From: Streptomyces hiroshimensis
Lineage (GTDB): Bacteria; Actinomycetota; Actinomycetes; Streptomycetales; Streptomycetaceae
Assembly: GCF_014650335.1 (NCBI RefSeq)
Contig: NZ_BMUT01000010.1
Coordinates: forward strand, 124,001-188,000
Direction: 5' to 3'
Length of the DNA: 64,000 nucleotides
This document shows positions 10,612 to 20,099 of this stretch, piece after piece. How positions within the stretch are numbered: the first letter of the stretch is position 1; the number at the start of each line of letters is the position of its first letter. The position numbers were made by a program, and so were the translations under genes. The notes under the pieces were generated by a model. That model had not been told where the DNA came from. It made no database searches and worked only from the letters and a program-made list of their open reading frames with translations.

Positions 10612-11919
10612 ATGCAACCGCATCGCACCCCGTCCATGCTGCGTATGGCCCTCGCCTCCATGTCCGGCACGGCCATCGAGTTCTACGACTTCTACGTCTA
10701 CGGCACCGCAGCGGCCCTCGTCTTCGGGCCGCTGTACTTCCCCACCGTCTCCCCGCTGCTCGGCACCTTGGCCGCCTTCGGCACCTTCGGCATCGGTTTC
10801 CTCGCCCGCCCGCTGGGCGCGGTGGTTTTCGGCCACCTCGGCGACCGGCGCGGCCGGCGGCCCGTCCTCATGGTCTCCCTGCTGCTGACGGGCACGGCCA
10901 CGGTCGCCGTGGGGCTCGTGCCCACGTACGACAGCATCGGCCTCGCCGCACCGCTGCTCCTGCTCGTCCTGCGGTTCGCGCAGGGCCTGGGGCTCGGCGG
11001 CGAGTGGGGCGGGGCAGTGCTGCTGACCACGGAACACGCCCCCGAGGACCGCCGCGCCCTGTGGGCCAGCTTCCCGCAGCTCGGCCCGACGGTGGGGTTC
11101 CTGCTGGCCAACGGCCTCACCCTCACGCTGTCCGCCGGGCTCGACGAGGCCGACTACCTCGCCTGGGGGTGGCGGGTGCCGTTCTGGGCCGCAGGCCTCC
11201 TGGCGGCGGCCGGCCTGGTACTGCGCTCCCAGGTCTCGGAGACACCTCAGTTCCAGGCACTGGAGGCCACGGAGACCCGGGCCGCCCTGCCCTTCGCCGA
11301 GCTCGTCCGCGGCCACTGGCGGCCCGTCCTGCTCGCCGCGGGCGGGCTCTCCGTCGTCTTCGCCACCCACTACGCGATCACCACCTGGTCCCTGGCCTAC
11401 GCCACCGAACGGCTGGAGGTCGGCCGCACCGCCATGCTCGTCTGCATCATGGCGTCGGCGGTCGTATCCGGCTGCCTCACTCCGTTCTTCGCCGTGCTGG
11501 GCGACCGCTACGGGCGACGCCCCCTGTGCCTGACCGGCTGCGCGCTGCTCGCGCTGTGGACGGTCCCGCTGGTGGCCCTGCTGCACACCGGGCGGCCGGG
11601 GTGGATCCTGCTGGCCTTCGCCGGGGCGGCGGTGCCCTTCGCGGCCGTGGCAGCCGTCGTCGCGGCCTACCTCCCGGAGCTGTTCGAGGCGCGGGTGCGC
11701 TGCACGGGGGCGGCGGTCGGCTACAACCTCGCCGGGGTGCTGGGCGGGGCGCTCACCCCCCTCGTGGCGACGACCGTGGCGCGCGGATCCGGGCCGCCCT
11801 GGGGCGTCGCCGCCTACCTCTCGGCCCTCGCCGTGCTCAGCCTGGCCTGTTTCGCACGGCTGCCGGAGACCAGGCCGGCCGCCCGGCCCGGCACCGCGAC
11901 GGAGGCCGCCCCCGCCTGA
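10612..11919 (+). CDS. MFS transporter, metabolite:H+ symporter (MHS) type
   Basis: A 435-residue, 12-helix inner-membrane carrier. MHS hallmarks are seen: SGTAIEFYDFYVYG at the first helix, the loop motif GHLGDRRGRRPVL after helix 2, RFAQGLGLGGEWGGA in helix 4, and a second-half copy GDRYGRRPLC. The family takes up dicarboxylates, betaines or shikimate-like compounds with protons; the substrate here is not evident. The ATG at 10612 begins MQPHRTPSML. The ATG at 10636 (MLRMALASM) is an alternative, since neither has a convincing ribosome site. Confidence 0.88.
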   Translation: MQPHRTPSMLRMALASMSGTAIEFYDFYVYGTAAALVFGPLYFPTVSPLLGTLAAFGTFGIGFLARPLGAVVFGHLGDRRGRRPVLMVSLLLTGTATVAVGLVPTYDSIGLAAPLLLLVLRFAQGLGLGGEWGGAVLLTTEHAPEDRRALWASFPQLGPTVGFLLANGLTLTLSAGLDEADYLAWGWRVPFWAAGLLAAAGLVLRSQVSETPQFQALEATETRAALPFAELVRGHWRPVLLAAGGLSVVFATHYAITTWSLAYATERLEVGRTAMLVCIMASAVVSGCLTPFFAVLGDRYGRRPLCLTGCALLALWTVPLVALLHTGRPGWILLAFAGAAVPFAAVAAVVAAYLPELFEARVRCTGAAVGYNLAGVLGGALTPLVATTVARGSGPPWGVAAYLSALAVLSLACFARLPETRPAARPGTATEAAPA

Positions 11920-11967
11920 GCGGGGACGGCCTCCGGTGGCACGCGAACGGCAGGGGCGGGGCCGCCG

Positions 11968-12993
11968 TCAGACGCGGACCTCGTCCTTGCCCTCCGGGGA
12001 GCCCTCGGCCTCCGCAGGGGCCCTGCCGCCCTCCGGGGCGGCCTCCTGCACCTGCTTCCGGGATGCCCGGAGGCTGGTGACCGTGGTGACGGCCAGCACC
12101 GCGCAGATGACGCCGAGGGAGACCGGGATGCTGATCTCGGGGACGCCCACGCCGTTCTCGTGGAGGGCGTGCAGGACGAGCTTGACGCCGATGAAGCCCA
12201 GGATGACCGACAGGCCGTACGAGAGGTGGACCAGCTTCTTGAGCAGGCCGCCGATCAGGAAGTACAGCTGGCGCAGGCCCATGAGGGCGAAGGCGTTGGC
12301 CGTGAAGACGATGTACGGGTCCTGGGTCAGGCCGAAGATCGCGGGTATCGAGTCCAGGGCGAAGAGGACGTCGGTGGTGCCGATCGCCAGCATGACGATC
12401 AGCATCGGCGTCATCAGGCGCTTGCCGTTCTCCACGATGAAGAGCTTGGTGCCGTGGTAGCGGTCCGTGGAGGGGAAGCGCTTCTCGACCATCTTGAGGA
12501 AGCGGTTCTCCTCGAACTCCTCCTCCTCTTCACCGGCACGCGCCTCCTGGATGAGCTTCCAGGCCGTCCAGACGAGGAAGGCGCCGAAGAGGTAGAAGAC
12601 CCAGGAGAAGTTGGCGATGATCGCCGCGCCCGCGCCGATGAACACGGCCCGCAGGACGAGGGCGATGAGCACGCCGACCATCAGGACGCGCTGCTGGTAC
12701 ACCGACGGGACCGCGAACTTCGCCATGATCAGGACGAAGACGAAGAGGTTGTCGACGCTGAGCGACTTCTCGGTGATGAAGCCCGCGAAGAACTCGCCGG
12801 CCGGCTGGCCGCCGCCGAAGAGCAGCAGGCCGAGGCCGAAGAGGCCGGCGAGGGCGACCCAGACCGCCGTCCACACTCCGGCTTCCTTGAGGGAGACCTC
12901 GTGCGGCTTGCGGCCTCCGATGAAGAAGTCGGCGGCGACGAGGGCGCACAGACCGAGAATGGTCAGCACCCACAGGGTCAGGGAGACGTCCAC
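11968..12993 (-). CDS. terC: TerC-family integral membrane protein
   Basis: A 341-residue protein with about nine membrane helices. TerC features include the acidic intramembrane residues in VAADFFIGG, EKSLSVDNLFVFVLIM and VLFALDSIPAIFGLTQDPYIVFTANAFALMGLRQLYF (key Asp and Asn). The family is linked to tellurite resistance and metal (Mn) export. The tail is acidic and cytoplasmic. The GTG start at 12993 has GGAGG 4 nt upstream. It follows two TerD-domain genes on the same strand, so a Ter stress module is likely. Confidence 0.93.
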   Translation of the reverse strand: MDVSLTLWVLTILGLCALVAADFFIGGRKPHEVSLKEAGVWTAVWVALAGLFGLGLLLFGGGQPAGEFFAGFITEKSLSVDNLFVFVLIMAKFAVPSVYQQRVLMVGVLIALVLRAVFIGAGAAIIANFSWVFYLFGAFLVWTAWKLIQEARAGEEEEEFEENRFLKMVEKRFPSTDRYHGTKLFIVENGKRLMTPMLIVMLAIGTTDVLFALDSIPAIFGLTQDPYIVFTANAFALMGLRQLYFLIGGLLKKLVHLSYGLSVILGFIGVKLVLHALHENGVGVPEISIPVSLGVICAVLAVTTVTSLRASRKQVQEAAPEGGRAPAEAEGSPEGKDEVRV

Positions 12994-13144
12994 TGTTCCT
13001 CCGGTACGTCGTACGGGCGTACGGCAGTCCTCAGAACGGTACAGGAAGACCCAAGGAACAGTAAAGAAAGACCAAAAACCCCAGCTCAGCGCCCTTTGCT
13101 TTCCCCTTTACCGGCTTACGGGCCGGATACCGGCCAGATGTCGG

Positions 13145-15007
13145 CTAGATGCCGTACGCCTGCCGCGCCTGACCCACCCGCCGGAGCACCTGCCCCAGCA
13201 CATCGCTGCCGACCGGCACCAGCGAGGGCTCGTACGTCCAGGTATGCCCGACCCACGGATCGGCCAGGTGGTCGTCGGGGACCGGCGTGATCCGCAGCAG
13301 GGCGCGCCAGAGCGGATCGAGCACCGGCCCGTACCCCCGGGCGTCCTCCCGGTCGGCGACCATCATCAGGTGCACTCCCACGGACGGTCCCTCGTCCGCG
13401 ATGTACCGCAGCTGGTTGACCGCGCGGTCGTCGAAGCCGTGCGGGAAATCGTTGACGATCAGCAGCTGCTCCGCGGTGTCCACGTCCGGCGGGAGGGAGT
13501 CGGAGGCACCGCTGCGCACGGCCATCTGCACCAGGTCGACCCTGCGCGTCAGCCGGTCCAGCAGCGCGGAGACCCCCTGCGCCCCGGCCGCCGGAGGCTC
13601 CTTCAGCGCGCCGGACTGCAGCAGCGGCGCGAGCGCCCCGCCGGCCGCGCCCGCCGGGTCGATCACGTGCACCGTGTAGTCGCCGACGGGGTGCACGGCC
13701 AGCAGCCGCGCGGCGTGGGCGACCGCCGTCTCCATGGCGAGCCTGCGCAGCTCGGAGGAGTCCACGATCGCCGCCTGCAGGCCGGAGGGGCGGCCGCTGT
13801 CGATCCACAGCCCGCGCTCCAGGGGCAGCCGCACCAGCATGGGGATGCGCAGGTCCGTGCGCTCCGGCAGGTGCAGCTCGCCCAGGCGCAGCGCCATCGG
13901 GGTCTCCAGCGGCACCTGGTAGCCCTGCCAGACCGGGCTGTCCCAGCGGGCGAAGGCCGGCGGCAGCGCGTGCTCGACGACCTCGGCCTCGGCGACCAGC
14001 TGCGCGAGGTCGCGGTCGAGGACCGCCCGGGCCTGCTCCACGAGGCTCGCCTGCCGGGCGCGGGCCTCGGCCCGGGCGGCGTCGGCGGCGGGGCCCACGC
14101 GGGTGGCCGGGTCGGAGAGCACCTTGTCGAGCTCCTGCTCCAGGCGCGACTCCGCGAAGTCGACGGCGCTGCGGTAGGCGGCCGTCGAGCGGGCCAGGTC
14201 CTCGAACATGCCCCACACCTGGTTGTAGAGCCGCTCGTTCATGGTCCAGCCGTTGGCATCGCCCGCGACGGGACGGGGCGGCTGCCCCGGCTCGGCCGGC
14301 GGGGCAGCCGGGGCGGGGGCCGGGGGCGTCGCGGTGGCCCGGCGGGGGTGGTGGTAGTTAACGGGGCCGCCGCCGGCCGCGGGGGCCTGCGGCGCGGGGG
14401 CCTGCGGCGCGGGGTCCGCAACCGGGCGCGGAGGCGGCGGTGCGACCGCGCGGGCCATGCCCCGGGTGACGGCCTCGTTGATGGCCGCGGCCGTCTCGAA
14501 GGCCTGCTCCAGCCCCTGGTCCTGCAGCATCGCGGCGAGACCGCCCGCGTACCCCTGGCCCACGGCACGCACCTTCCACGCGCCCTGCCTGCGGTACAAC
14601 TCCAGGGCGACGACGGCGGACTCCACGCCGAGGTCCGTGATCGTGAAGGTGGCGATCTCCGCCCCGTCGAGCTCGGTGACGGCGACGAACGGCGCGGCCA
14701 GCACGCCGAAGGACGTGGGCCCGCCCGCTCCGGCGGGCAGCGCGAGCAGCACATGGACCCGGTGCACGTCCTCGGGGAGGGCCTCCAGGTCGACGGCCAG
14801 GCGGTGGTCGGCCGCGGCCTGCCGGGAGACCTCCAGGCCGGGGAGGCGGTGAGAGGCGGGGTGCGCGACGCGGTCGGCACCGGCCACCTTGCCGTCCTCG
14901 CCGCCGAGCGTGGCTCCCGCGACGACGGGGCCTCCCGCCGAGACCCGGATCTCCAGGCGGGTACCGGACAGCGGGTGGTTCTGCCCCCGCACCAGCTCGG
15001 CCGTCAT
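13145..15007 (-). CDS. TerD-domain protein fused to a degenerate FtsK/SpoIIIE-like domain
   Basis: A 620-residue protein. Residues 1-180 are a TerD domain (LVRGQNHPL start, FVAVTELDGAEIATFTI, VGQGYAGGLAAML). A Pro/Ala-rich linker (about 190-255) follows, then a charged coiled-coil-like helix (about 265-350). The C-terminal 250 residues resemble the FtsK/EccC ATPase fold: the strand-and-Asp block EQLLIVNDFPHGFDD and the GVHLMMVADRED block are present. No GxxGxGKS P-loop is seen where it should lie (around IVDSSELRRLAM), so ATP hydrolysis is doubtful. It lies between TerD and TerC genes. Confidence 0.85.
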   Translation of the reverse strand: MTAELVRGQNHPLSGTRLEIRVSAGGPVVAGATLGGEDGKVAGADRVAHPASHRLPGLEVSRQAAADHRLAVDLEALPEDVHRVHVLLALPAGAGGPTSFGVLAAPFVAVTELDGAEIATFTITDLGVESAVVALELYRRQGAWKVRAVGQGYAGGLAAMLQDQGLEQAFETAAAINEAVTRGMARAVAPPPPRPVADPAPQAPAPQAPAAGGGPVNYHHPRRATATPPAPAPAAPPAEPGQPPRPVAGDANGWTMNERLYNQVWGMFEDLARSTAAYRSAVDFAESRLEQELDKVLSDPATRVGPAADAARAEARARQASLVEQARAVLDRDLAQLVAEAEVVEHALPPAFARWDSPVWQGYQVPLETPMALRLGELHLPERTDLRIPMLVRLPLERGLWIDSGRPSGLQAAIVDSSELRRLAMETAVAHAARLLAVHPVGDYTVHVIDPAGAAGGALAPLLQSGALKEPPAAGAQGVSALLDRLTRRVDLVQMAVRSGASDSLPPDVDTAEQLLIVNDFPHGFDDRAVNQLRYIADEGPSVGVHLMMVADREDARGYGPVLDPLWRALLRITPVPDDHLADPWVGHTWTYEPSLVPVGSDVLGQVLRRVGQARQAYGI

Positions 15008-15056
15008 TGCTGCGCCCCCTCGTTGTTCATGCTCGTGCTGCGCTCGTCGTGCCCGC

Positions 15057-15087
15057 GGGCCCGGCGGAAACGCTCTCCGCCGGGCCC
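15057..15087 (-). terminator. Perfect 12-bp hairpin between the two TerD genes
   Basis: GGGCCCGGCGGA (15057-15068) pairs fully with TCCGCCGGGCCC (15076-15087) around a 7-nt loop. It lies 26 bp past the stop of the minus-strand terD gene and before the TerD-fusion gene. It could terminate or attenuate read-through. No U tract follows. Confidence 0.6.
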
Positions 15088-15112
15088 GGGTTGTTCTTTG
15101 GGAGTCGAAGGC

Positions 15113-15691
15113 CTACAGGCTCGGCAGGATCGCCGGCATGAGGTCCTGGAAGGTCTTGCCGTTGGCCGGGGTGCCGATGGCCGTCATCGCCCAGCCGTTG
15201 CCGGAGCGGTGCACCTTCGCCATGATCTGCGCGGTGTACGCGCCGCCGCCGTCGAGCGTGTAGCGGGCGAGCTCCTGGCCGTTGGTCTCGTCGACCAGGC
15301 GGCAGAAGGCGTTCTGCACCTCGGAGAACGTCTGGCCGGTGAACGAGTTCACCGTGAAGACGATCTGGTCGATGTGCACGGGGACGCGCTGCAGGTCGAC
15401 GAGGATGGCCTCGTCGTCGCCGCCCGTGCCGGCGCCGCCGACCAGGTTGTCACCGGTGTGCCGCACGGAGCCGTCATCGCTGACCAGGTGGCGGAAGAAG
15501 ACCACGTCCACCGGCTGTCCCCCGGCGAAGAGCACCGCCGAGGCGTCGAGGTCGATCTCCCTCGTGCGCGACCCGAACAGTCCGCGGCGGGGGGCGGCCT
15601 GCCAGCCCAGCCCCATCCGCACGGCGGTCAGGGTGCCTCCGTCTGCCTTCTGCAGGCTGATGCCCTGACCCTTGGACAAGTTGACCGTCAC
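15113..15691 (-). CDS. terD: TerD-family stress protein
   Basis: A 192-residue single TerD domain starting VTVNLSKGQGISL, the typical N-terminus. The acidic Ca-binding-type segments (REIDLDASAV and GGDDEAILVDL) and the C-terminal GWAMTAIGTPANGKTFQDLMP block are all present. TerD proteins act in the cytoplasm in tellurite and general envelope or oxidative stress. The start is GTG with GAAGGGA upstream. It is the first gene of the Ter block, which continues as TerD-fusion and then TerC. Confidence 0.93.
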   Translation of the reverse strand: MTVNLSKGQGISLQKADGGTLTAVRMGLGWQAAPRRGLFGSRTREIDLDASAVLFAGGQPVDVVFFRHLVSDDGSVRHTGDNLVGGAGTGGDDEAILVDLQRVPVHIDQIVFTVNSFTGQTFSEVQNAFCRLVDETNGQELARYTLDGGGAYTAQIMAKVHRSGNGWAMTAIGTPANGKTFQDLMPAILPSL

Positions 15692-15860
15692 GCGCAGTCC
15701 CTTCTCGTTCTATCCCCGTGGGCCGGGCGTCCGCACGGCCTCCGCCCCGACCCTACGCACGGACCCCGATCCCGCACGAATCCGAACGGGATTTGTGGCG
15801 GTCTTGCAACATCCCCGCGCGTGCCCGGGCGGGAACCCGCACCCGGGCGGCACCGGAACC

Positions 15861-18002
15861 TCAGGCGAGCCCGGCCTCCTTCATCTGCCGCAGCTCCTTC
15901 TTCAGCTCGCTCACCTCGTCGCGCAGGCGGGCGGCGACCTCGAACTGCAGCTCCGCCGCCGCGGCCCGCATACGGTCGGTCATGTCCTCGATCTGCTGGG
16001 CCAGTTCGGCGGCGGGGCGGTCCGTCACCGCGACGGCGGCCTTCGCCTTGCCCTTGGCGGCCTTCGCGCCCTTGCCCGCCGCCTTCCCGGCGGGCGCGGT
16101 GGGCACCGGCGCCTTGCCCTTGGTGCCCTTGTCGCGGAAACCCGAACCCAGGAGCTCCTGGGTGTCGATCTCCTCGCGGGCCAGGGTGGCGACGATGTCG
16201 CCGATCTTCTTGCGCAGGGGCTGGGGGTCGATGCCCCGCTCCTTGTTGTACGCGATCTGCTTCGCCCGGCGGCGGTTGGTCTCGTCGATGGCCTTCTCCA
16301 TCGCCGCGGTGACCTTGTCGGCATACATGTGGACCTGGCCGGAGACGTTACGTGCGGCACGTCCGATGGTCTGGATCAGGGACGTGCCCGAGCGCAGGAA
16401 ACCCTCCTTGTCGGCGTCCAGGATGGCGACCAGGGACACCTCGGGCAGGTCGAGGCCCTCGCGCAGCAGGTTGATGCCGACCAGGACGTCGTACTCGCCG
16501 GCCCGCAGCTCGCGCAGCAGCTCCACGCGGCGCAGGGTGTCGACGTCGCTGTGCAGATAGCGGACCTGGATGCCGAGCTCCAGGAAGTAGTCCGTGAGGT
16601 CCTCGGCCATCTTCTTGGTGAGGGTGGTCACCAGGACGCGCTCGTCCTTCTCGGTGCGCGTGCGGATCTCGTGGACCAGGTCGTCGATCTGACCCTCGGT
16701 CGGCTTGACGACGACCTCGGGGTCGACCAGGCCGGTGGGGCGGATGATCTGCTCGACGAAGCCGTCCGAGCGCGAGAGCTCGTACTTGCCGGGGGTCGCC
16801 GAGAGGTACACCGTCTGCCCGATGCGCTCGGTGAACTCCTCCCACTTCAGCGGGCGGTTGTCCATGGCCGAGGGCAGCCGGAAGCCGTGCTCCACGAGCG
16901 TGCGCTTGCGGGAGGCGTCGCCCTCGTACATGGCGCCGATCTGGGGGACGGTCACGTGCGACTCGTCGATGACGAGGAGGAAGTCCTCCGGGAAGTAGTC
17001 GAGGAGGGTGTTGGGCGGGGAGCCGGGCTCGCGGCCGTCCATGTGCAGCGAGTAGTTCTCGATGCCGGAGCAGGAGCCGATCTGGCGCATCATCTCGATG
17101 TCGTACGTGGTGCGCATGCGCAGGCGCTGCGCCTCCAGGAGCTTGCCCTGCTTCTCCATGCGGGCGAGGGTCTCCTCCAGCTCCGCCTCGATGCCGGCCA
17201 CGGCCTTCTCCATGCGCTCGGCACCGGCGATGTAGTGGCTGGCGGGGAAGACGTACAGCTCCCGGTCGTCGGAGAGGACCTCGCCGGTGAGCGGGTGGAG
17301 GGTGGAGAGCGCCTCGATCTCGTCGCCGAACATCTCGATGCGGACCGCGAGCTCCTCGTAGACCGGGAAGATCTCGATGGTGTCGCCGCGGACGCGGAAG
17401 GTGCCGCGGGTGAACGCGACGTCGTTGCGGGTGTACTGGATCTCCACGAAGCGGCGCAGCAGCTCGTCGCGGTCGATCTCCTCGCCGACCTTCAGCGGCA
17501 CCATGCGGTCGACGTACTCCTGGGGGGTGCCCAGGCCGTAGATGCAGGACACCGAGGCCACCACCACGACGTCACGCCGGGTGAGCAGGGAATTGGTGGC
17601 GGAGTGGCGCAGCCGCTCCACCTCCTCATTGATGGAGGAATCCTTCTCGATGTACGTGTCCGACTGCGGTACGTAGGCCTCGGGCTGGTAGTAGTCGTAG
17701 TACGAAACGAAATATTCGACGGCGTTGTTGGGCAGGAGCTCGCGGAACTCATTGGCGAGCTGGGCAGCCAGGGTCTTGTTCGGCGCCATGACGAGCGTCG
17801 GCCGCTGGAGCTTCTCGATCATCCACGCGGTGGTCGCAGACTTGCCGGTACCGGTCGCACCGAGGAGCACGACATCCTTCTCACCTGCGCGGATACGTCG
17901 CTCCAGCTCGGCGATGGCCGTGGGCTGGTCACCGCTGGGCTGGAAAGGGCTGACGACCTCGAAAGGCGCCACCTTGCGTTCGATCTTCGATACGGGCCGC
18001 AT
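15861..18002 (-). CDS. uvrB: UvrABC excinuclease subunit B
   Basis: A 713-residue helicase-like damage-verification subunit. Walker A is GATGTGKSATTAW, followed by the beta-hairpin YYDYYQPEAYVPQSDTYIEKD and the DEAD-type box VIDESHVT. Motif VI region (QTIGRAARN) and the C-terminal UVR motif (ELQFEVAARLRDEVSELK) complete it. Before the UVR motif is an actinobacterial Lys/Ala-rich insert (about 610-665). The ATG at 18002 gives the conserved MRPVSKIERKVAPFEV start. A -10 box TACCGT ends 6 nt before it, so translation is probably leaderless under a damage-type promoter. Confidence 0.98.
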   Translation of the reverse strand: MRPVSKIERKVAPFEVVSPFQPSGDQPTAIAELERRIRAGEKDVVLLGATGTGKSATTAWMIEKLQRPTLVMAPNKTLAAQLANEFRELLPNNAVEYFVSYYDYYQPEAYVPQSDTYIEKDSSINEEVERLRHSATNSLLTRRDVVVVASVSCIYGLGTPQEYVDRMVPLKVGEEIDRDELLRRFVEIQYTRNDVAFTRGTFRVRGDTIEIFPVYEELAVRIEMFGDEIEALSTLHPLTGEVLSDDRELYVFPASHYIAGAERMEKAVAGIEAELEETLARMEKQGKLLEAQRLRMRTTYDIEMMRQIGSCSGIENYSLHMDGREPGSPPNTLLDYFPEDFLLVIDESHVTVPQIGAMYEGDASRKRTLVEHGFRLPSAMDNRPLKWEEFTERIGQTVYLSATPGKYELSRSDGFVEQIIRPTGLVDPEVVVKPTEGQIDDLVHEIRTRTEKDERVLVTTLTKKMAEDLTDYFLELGIQVRYLHSDVDTLRRVELLRELRAGEYDVLVGINLLREGLDLPEVSLVAILDADKEGFLRSGTSLIQTIGRAARNVSGQVHMYADKVTAAMEKAIDETNRRRAKQIAYNKERGIDPQPLRKKIGDIVATLAREEIDTQELLGSGFRDKGTKGKAPVPTAPAGKAAGKGAKAAKGKAKAAVAVTDRPAAELAQQIEDMTDRMRAAAAELQFEVAARLRDEVSELKKELRQMKEAGLA

Positions 18003-18008
18003 GAGACC

Positions 18009-18031
18009 ACGGTACGGCCCCCCACTGACAA
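18009..18031 (-). promoter_or_regulatory. RecA-NDp/PafBC-type promoter of uvrB
   Basis: Minus strand: TTGTCAGTG (18031-18023), exactly 8 nt, TACCGT (18014-18009), 6 nt, then the uvrB ATG. This is a full match to TTGTCRGTG-N8-TAnnnT. Confidence 0.85.
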
Positions 18032-18232
18032 CGGCCGGACACCCGGCGTCCGGCCCCCGTTCCCGGGGCGAACGGGCGGCGGCGATCCGGCGAAGAACAG
18101 CCGTTCCCACCCGCCCCGCCCTCCCCTGTCGCGTACTTGTCTGAGGTACGCCCATCCCGTACACCAAAGGTCGGGGACGCCCGGCCCCTGATGTACGTGC
18201 CCGTCCGAGTCCAGACGACGCGAGGAGCCCGT

Positions 18233-19204
18233 ATGCGCATCCGCCCCGTCTCCGCCGTGGCCGGCGCACTGCTCGTCCTGTCCACGCTCGTCCTCGCCGT
18301 TCCCCAGGCCCAGGCCGCTCCCGGGGGCCCGGAGGCCGCCCCCGGGAGGGCGGCCGCGCACGCGGGCGTGCCGCTCGCGATCGGCCACCGCGGCGTGCCG
18401 GTGCAGGCCCCGGAGAACACGCTGGCCTCGATCGACAGAGCCGCCGACCTGGGAATCACCTGGGTGGAGAACGACGTGCAGCGCACCAAGGACGGCGCCC
18501 TGATCGTCATGCACGACACCACCCTGGAGCGGACGACCGACGTCAAGCGGCGCTTCCCCCGCCGCGCCCCCTGGAAGATCGCCGACTTCACCCTCGCCGA
18601 GATCCAGAAGCTGGACGCGGGCAGCTGGTACGACCGCAGGTTCGCCGGGGAGCGGGTGCCCACGCTGCGGCGCTACCTGCAGCGCGTCGACCACAACCGG
18701 CAGAAGCTGCTGCTGGAGGTCAAGGCCCCCGAGCTCTACCCGGGCATCGAGCGGCAGCTGGCGAGCGAGCTGCAGCGCGCCGGATGGCTCAACGCGCGCC
18801 ACGTGCGGAGCGCCCTCGTCGTGCAGTCTTTCAGCGCCCCTTCCCTCAAGGCCTTCCACCGGGTGCGGCCGGATGTGAAGACGGGGTTCCTGGGGGCCCC
18901 GAAGCCCTCGGAGCTGCGGTCGTACGCCGCGTTCGCCGACCAGATCAACCCGCCCCACAGGAGCGTCACCTCCGCATGGGTGCGGGCGGTGCACGCCCTG
19001 CGGGGCCCGCACGGGCGGCACCTCGAGGTCTCCGCGTGGACCGTGGACAACGGCGACCGGGCCGTCGAGCTGGCCCGCATGGGGGTCGACGGCATCATCA
19101 GCAACGCACCGCACGAGATCGAGGACGCCCTGGACGAGGACCTGGACGAGCAGGACGAGGAGGAGGACGACGGCCTGTCGTTCCTGAGCTTCTTGGGCCT
19201 GTAG
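18233..19204 (+). CDS. Secreted glycerophosphodiester phosphodiesterase
   Basis: A 323-residue GDPD-fold enzyme that hydrolyses glycerophosphodiesters to glycerol-3-phosphate and an alcohol. A signal peptide (MRIRPVSAVAGALL to AQA) precedes the catalytic barrel. Active-site blocks are GHRGVPVQAPENTLAS, the metal-binding VENDVQRTKDG and VMHDTTLERTTD. The last 20 residues are strikingly acidic (DEDLDEQDEEEDDG). The ATG at 18233 has GAGGAG 5 nt upstream. It diverges from uvrB over 230 bp. Confidence 0.93.
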   Translation: MRIRPVSAVAGALLVLSTLVLAVPQAQAAPGGPEAAPGRAAAHAGVPLAIGHRGVPVQAPENTLASIDRAADLGITWVENDVQRTKDGALIVMHDTTLERTTDVKRRFPRRAPWKIADFTLAEIQKLDAGSWYDRRFAGERVPTLRRYLQRVDHNRQKLLLEVKAPELYPGIERQLASELQRAGWLNARHVRSALVVQSFSAPSLKAFHRVRPDVKTGFLGAPKPSELRSYAAFADQINPPHRSVTSAWVRAVHALRGPHGRHLEVSAWTVDNGDRAVELARMGVDGIISNAPHEIEDALDEDLDEQDEEEDDGLSFLSFLGL

Positions 19205-19340
19205 ACCGGCGCCCCGCGGGGCACCGCTCACAGCCCGCGGCTTGCGGTCCACGGACCGCGGCATCCGTGGATCACTTGATCGTGGATCACTTGTCCGGAC
19301 CGGGGCCCGGCGGGGCCCCGGACGGCCTACGCTGGGCCTC

Positions 19341-19934
19341 ATGACGGACCTGGAACCGACCGCTCAGGCGGCTGCCCCGGCCGCGTCGCCCCGCCCGCAG
19401 GAGTGGGCCTGGTCGACGGTCGGCACCTCCATCGGCCCGCTGGGGATCGCGGCGACGCCCAAGGGCCTGCTGCAGGTCGCCTTCCGTGCGGACGAGGCGG
19501 TGTCCGCCGAGGCCGTGGCCGCCCTCACCCGCCGCATGGGGACCGGCCCGGTGGCCGGGCCCTGCGCCTCGCGCGAGATCCTCACCGAGACGGCGGCCGA
19601 GCTCAAGGCCTACTTCGCGGGCCGCCGGGAGACCTTCTCCGTACCGCTGGACTGGTCGCTGGTCTCGGGCTTCAACCGCCAGGTGCTGCGCGAGCTGGCC
19701 GGCGGCGTCCCCTACGGCACGGTGGTCAGCTACCAGGACCTGGCCGACCGCGTCGGCGAGCGCGGCGCCGCCCGCGCCGTGGGCGTGGCCATGGGGAGCA
19801 ATCCGCTGCCGGTCGTGGTGCCCTGTCACCGTGTCATCGAGAGCAACGGCGGCCTGGGCGGCTTCGGCAGCGGCCTGGAGATCAAGCGCTCGCTCCTGTC
19901 ACTCGAAGGCGTACTTCCCGAGCCTCTTTTCTGA
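19341..19934 (+). CDS. ogt: O6-alkylguanine-DNA alkyltransferase
   Basis: A 197-residue suicide repair protein that moves O6-alkyl groups from guanine (or O4 from thymine) to its own Cys. The active-site block VVVPCHRVIESNGGLGGFG holds the acceptor Cys and the Cys-His-Glu network. The DNA-binding part has GVPYGTVVSYQDLA and the Arg finger region RAVGVAMGSNPLP. TACGCT lies 7 nt before the ATG with no ribosome site, so the mRNA may be leaderless. No PafBC-type box was found in front of it, unlike neighbouring repair genes. Confidence 0.95.
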   Translation: MTDLEPTAQAAAPAASPRPQEWAWSTVGTSIGPLGIAATPKGLLQVAFRADEAVSAEAVAALTRRMGTGPVAGPCASREILTETAAELKAYFAGRRETFSVPLDWSLVSGFNRQVLRELAGGVPYGTVVSYQDLADRVGERGAARAVGVAMGSNPLPVVVPCHRVIESNGGLGGFGSGLEIKRSLLSLEGVLPEPLF

Positions 19935-20025
19935 CCGCTTCTGACCCCTTTATTACCGCTTCCGACCGCTTTCCCGGCCGCCTCCTTCCGGCCCGGCGGC
20001 GTTCACGCAGACGGTCGGTGACCGG

Positions 20026-20048
20026 TTGTCAGTGGCTGCCCTTAGCGT
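20026..20048 (+). promoter_or_regulatory. RecA-NDp/PafBC-type promoter of the WGR-domain gene
   Basis: TTGTCAGTG (20026-20034), 8 nt, TAGCGT (20043-20048): an exact match to TTGTCRGTG-N8-TAnnnT. Transcription would start near 20055, giving a leader of about 45 nt that includes the ribosome site GGGGAGAGG before the ATG at 20100. Confidence 0.82.
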
Positions 20049-20099
20049 GCTGCGCACCGGAGATCGGCCGGCGCGGCCGACGGGGAGAGGGGCTTTGCC

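Noticed and set aside
12611..16312. Very long plus-strand open frame opposite the TerC/TerD block and part of uvrB
   Set aside because: It mirrors well-supported minus-strand genes; the frame is open only because of high GC and has no family features.
19289..19340. TTGTCCGGA near ogt as a PafBC-type box
   Set aside because: It lacks the GTG end and the -10 box is about 30 bp away, not 8.
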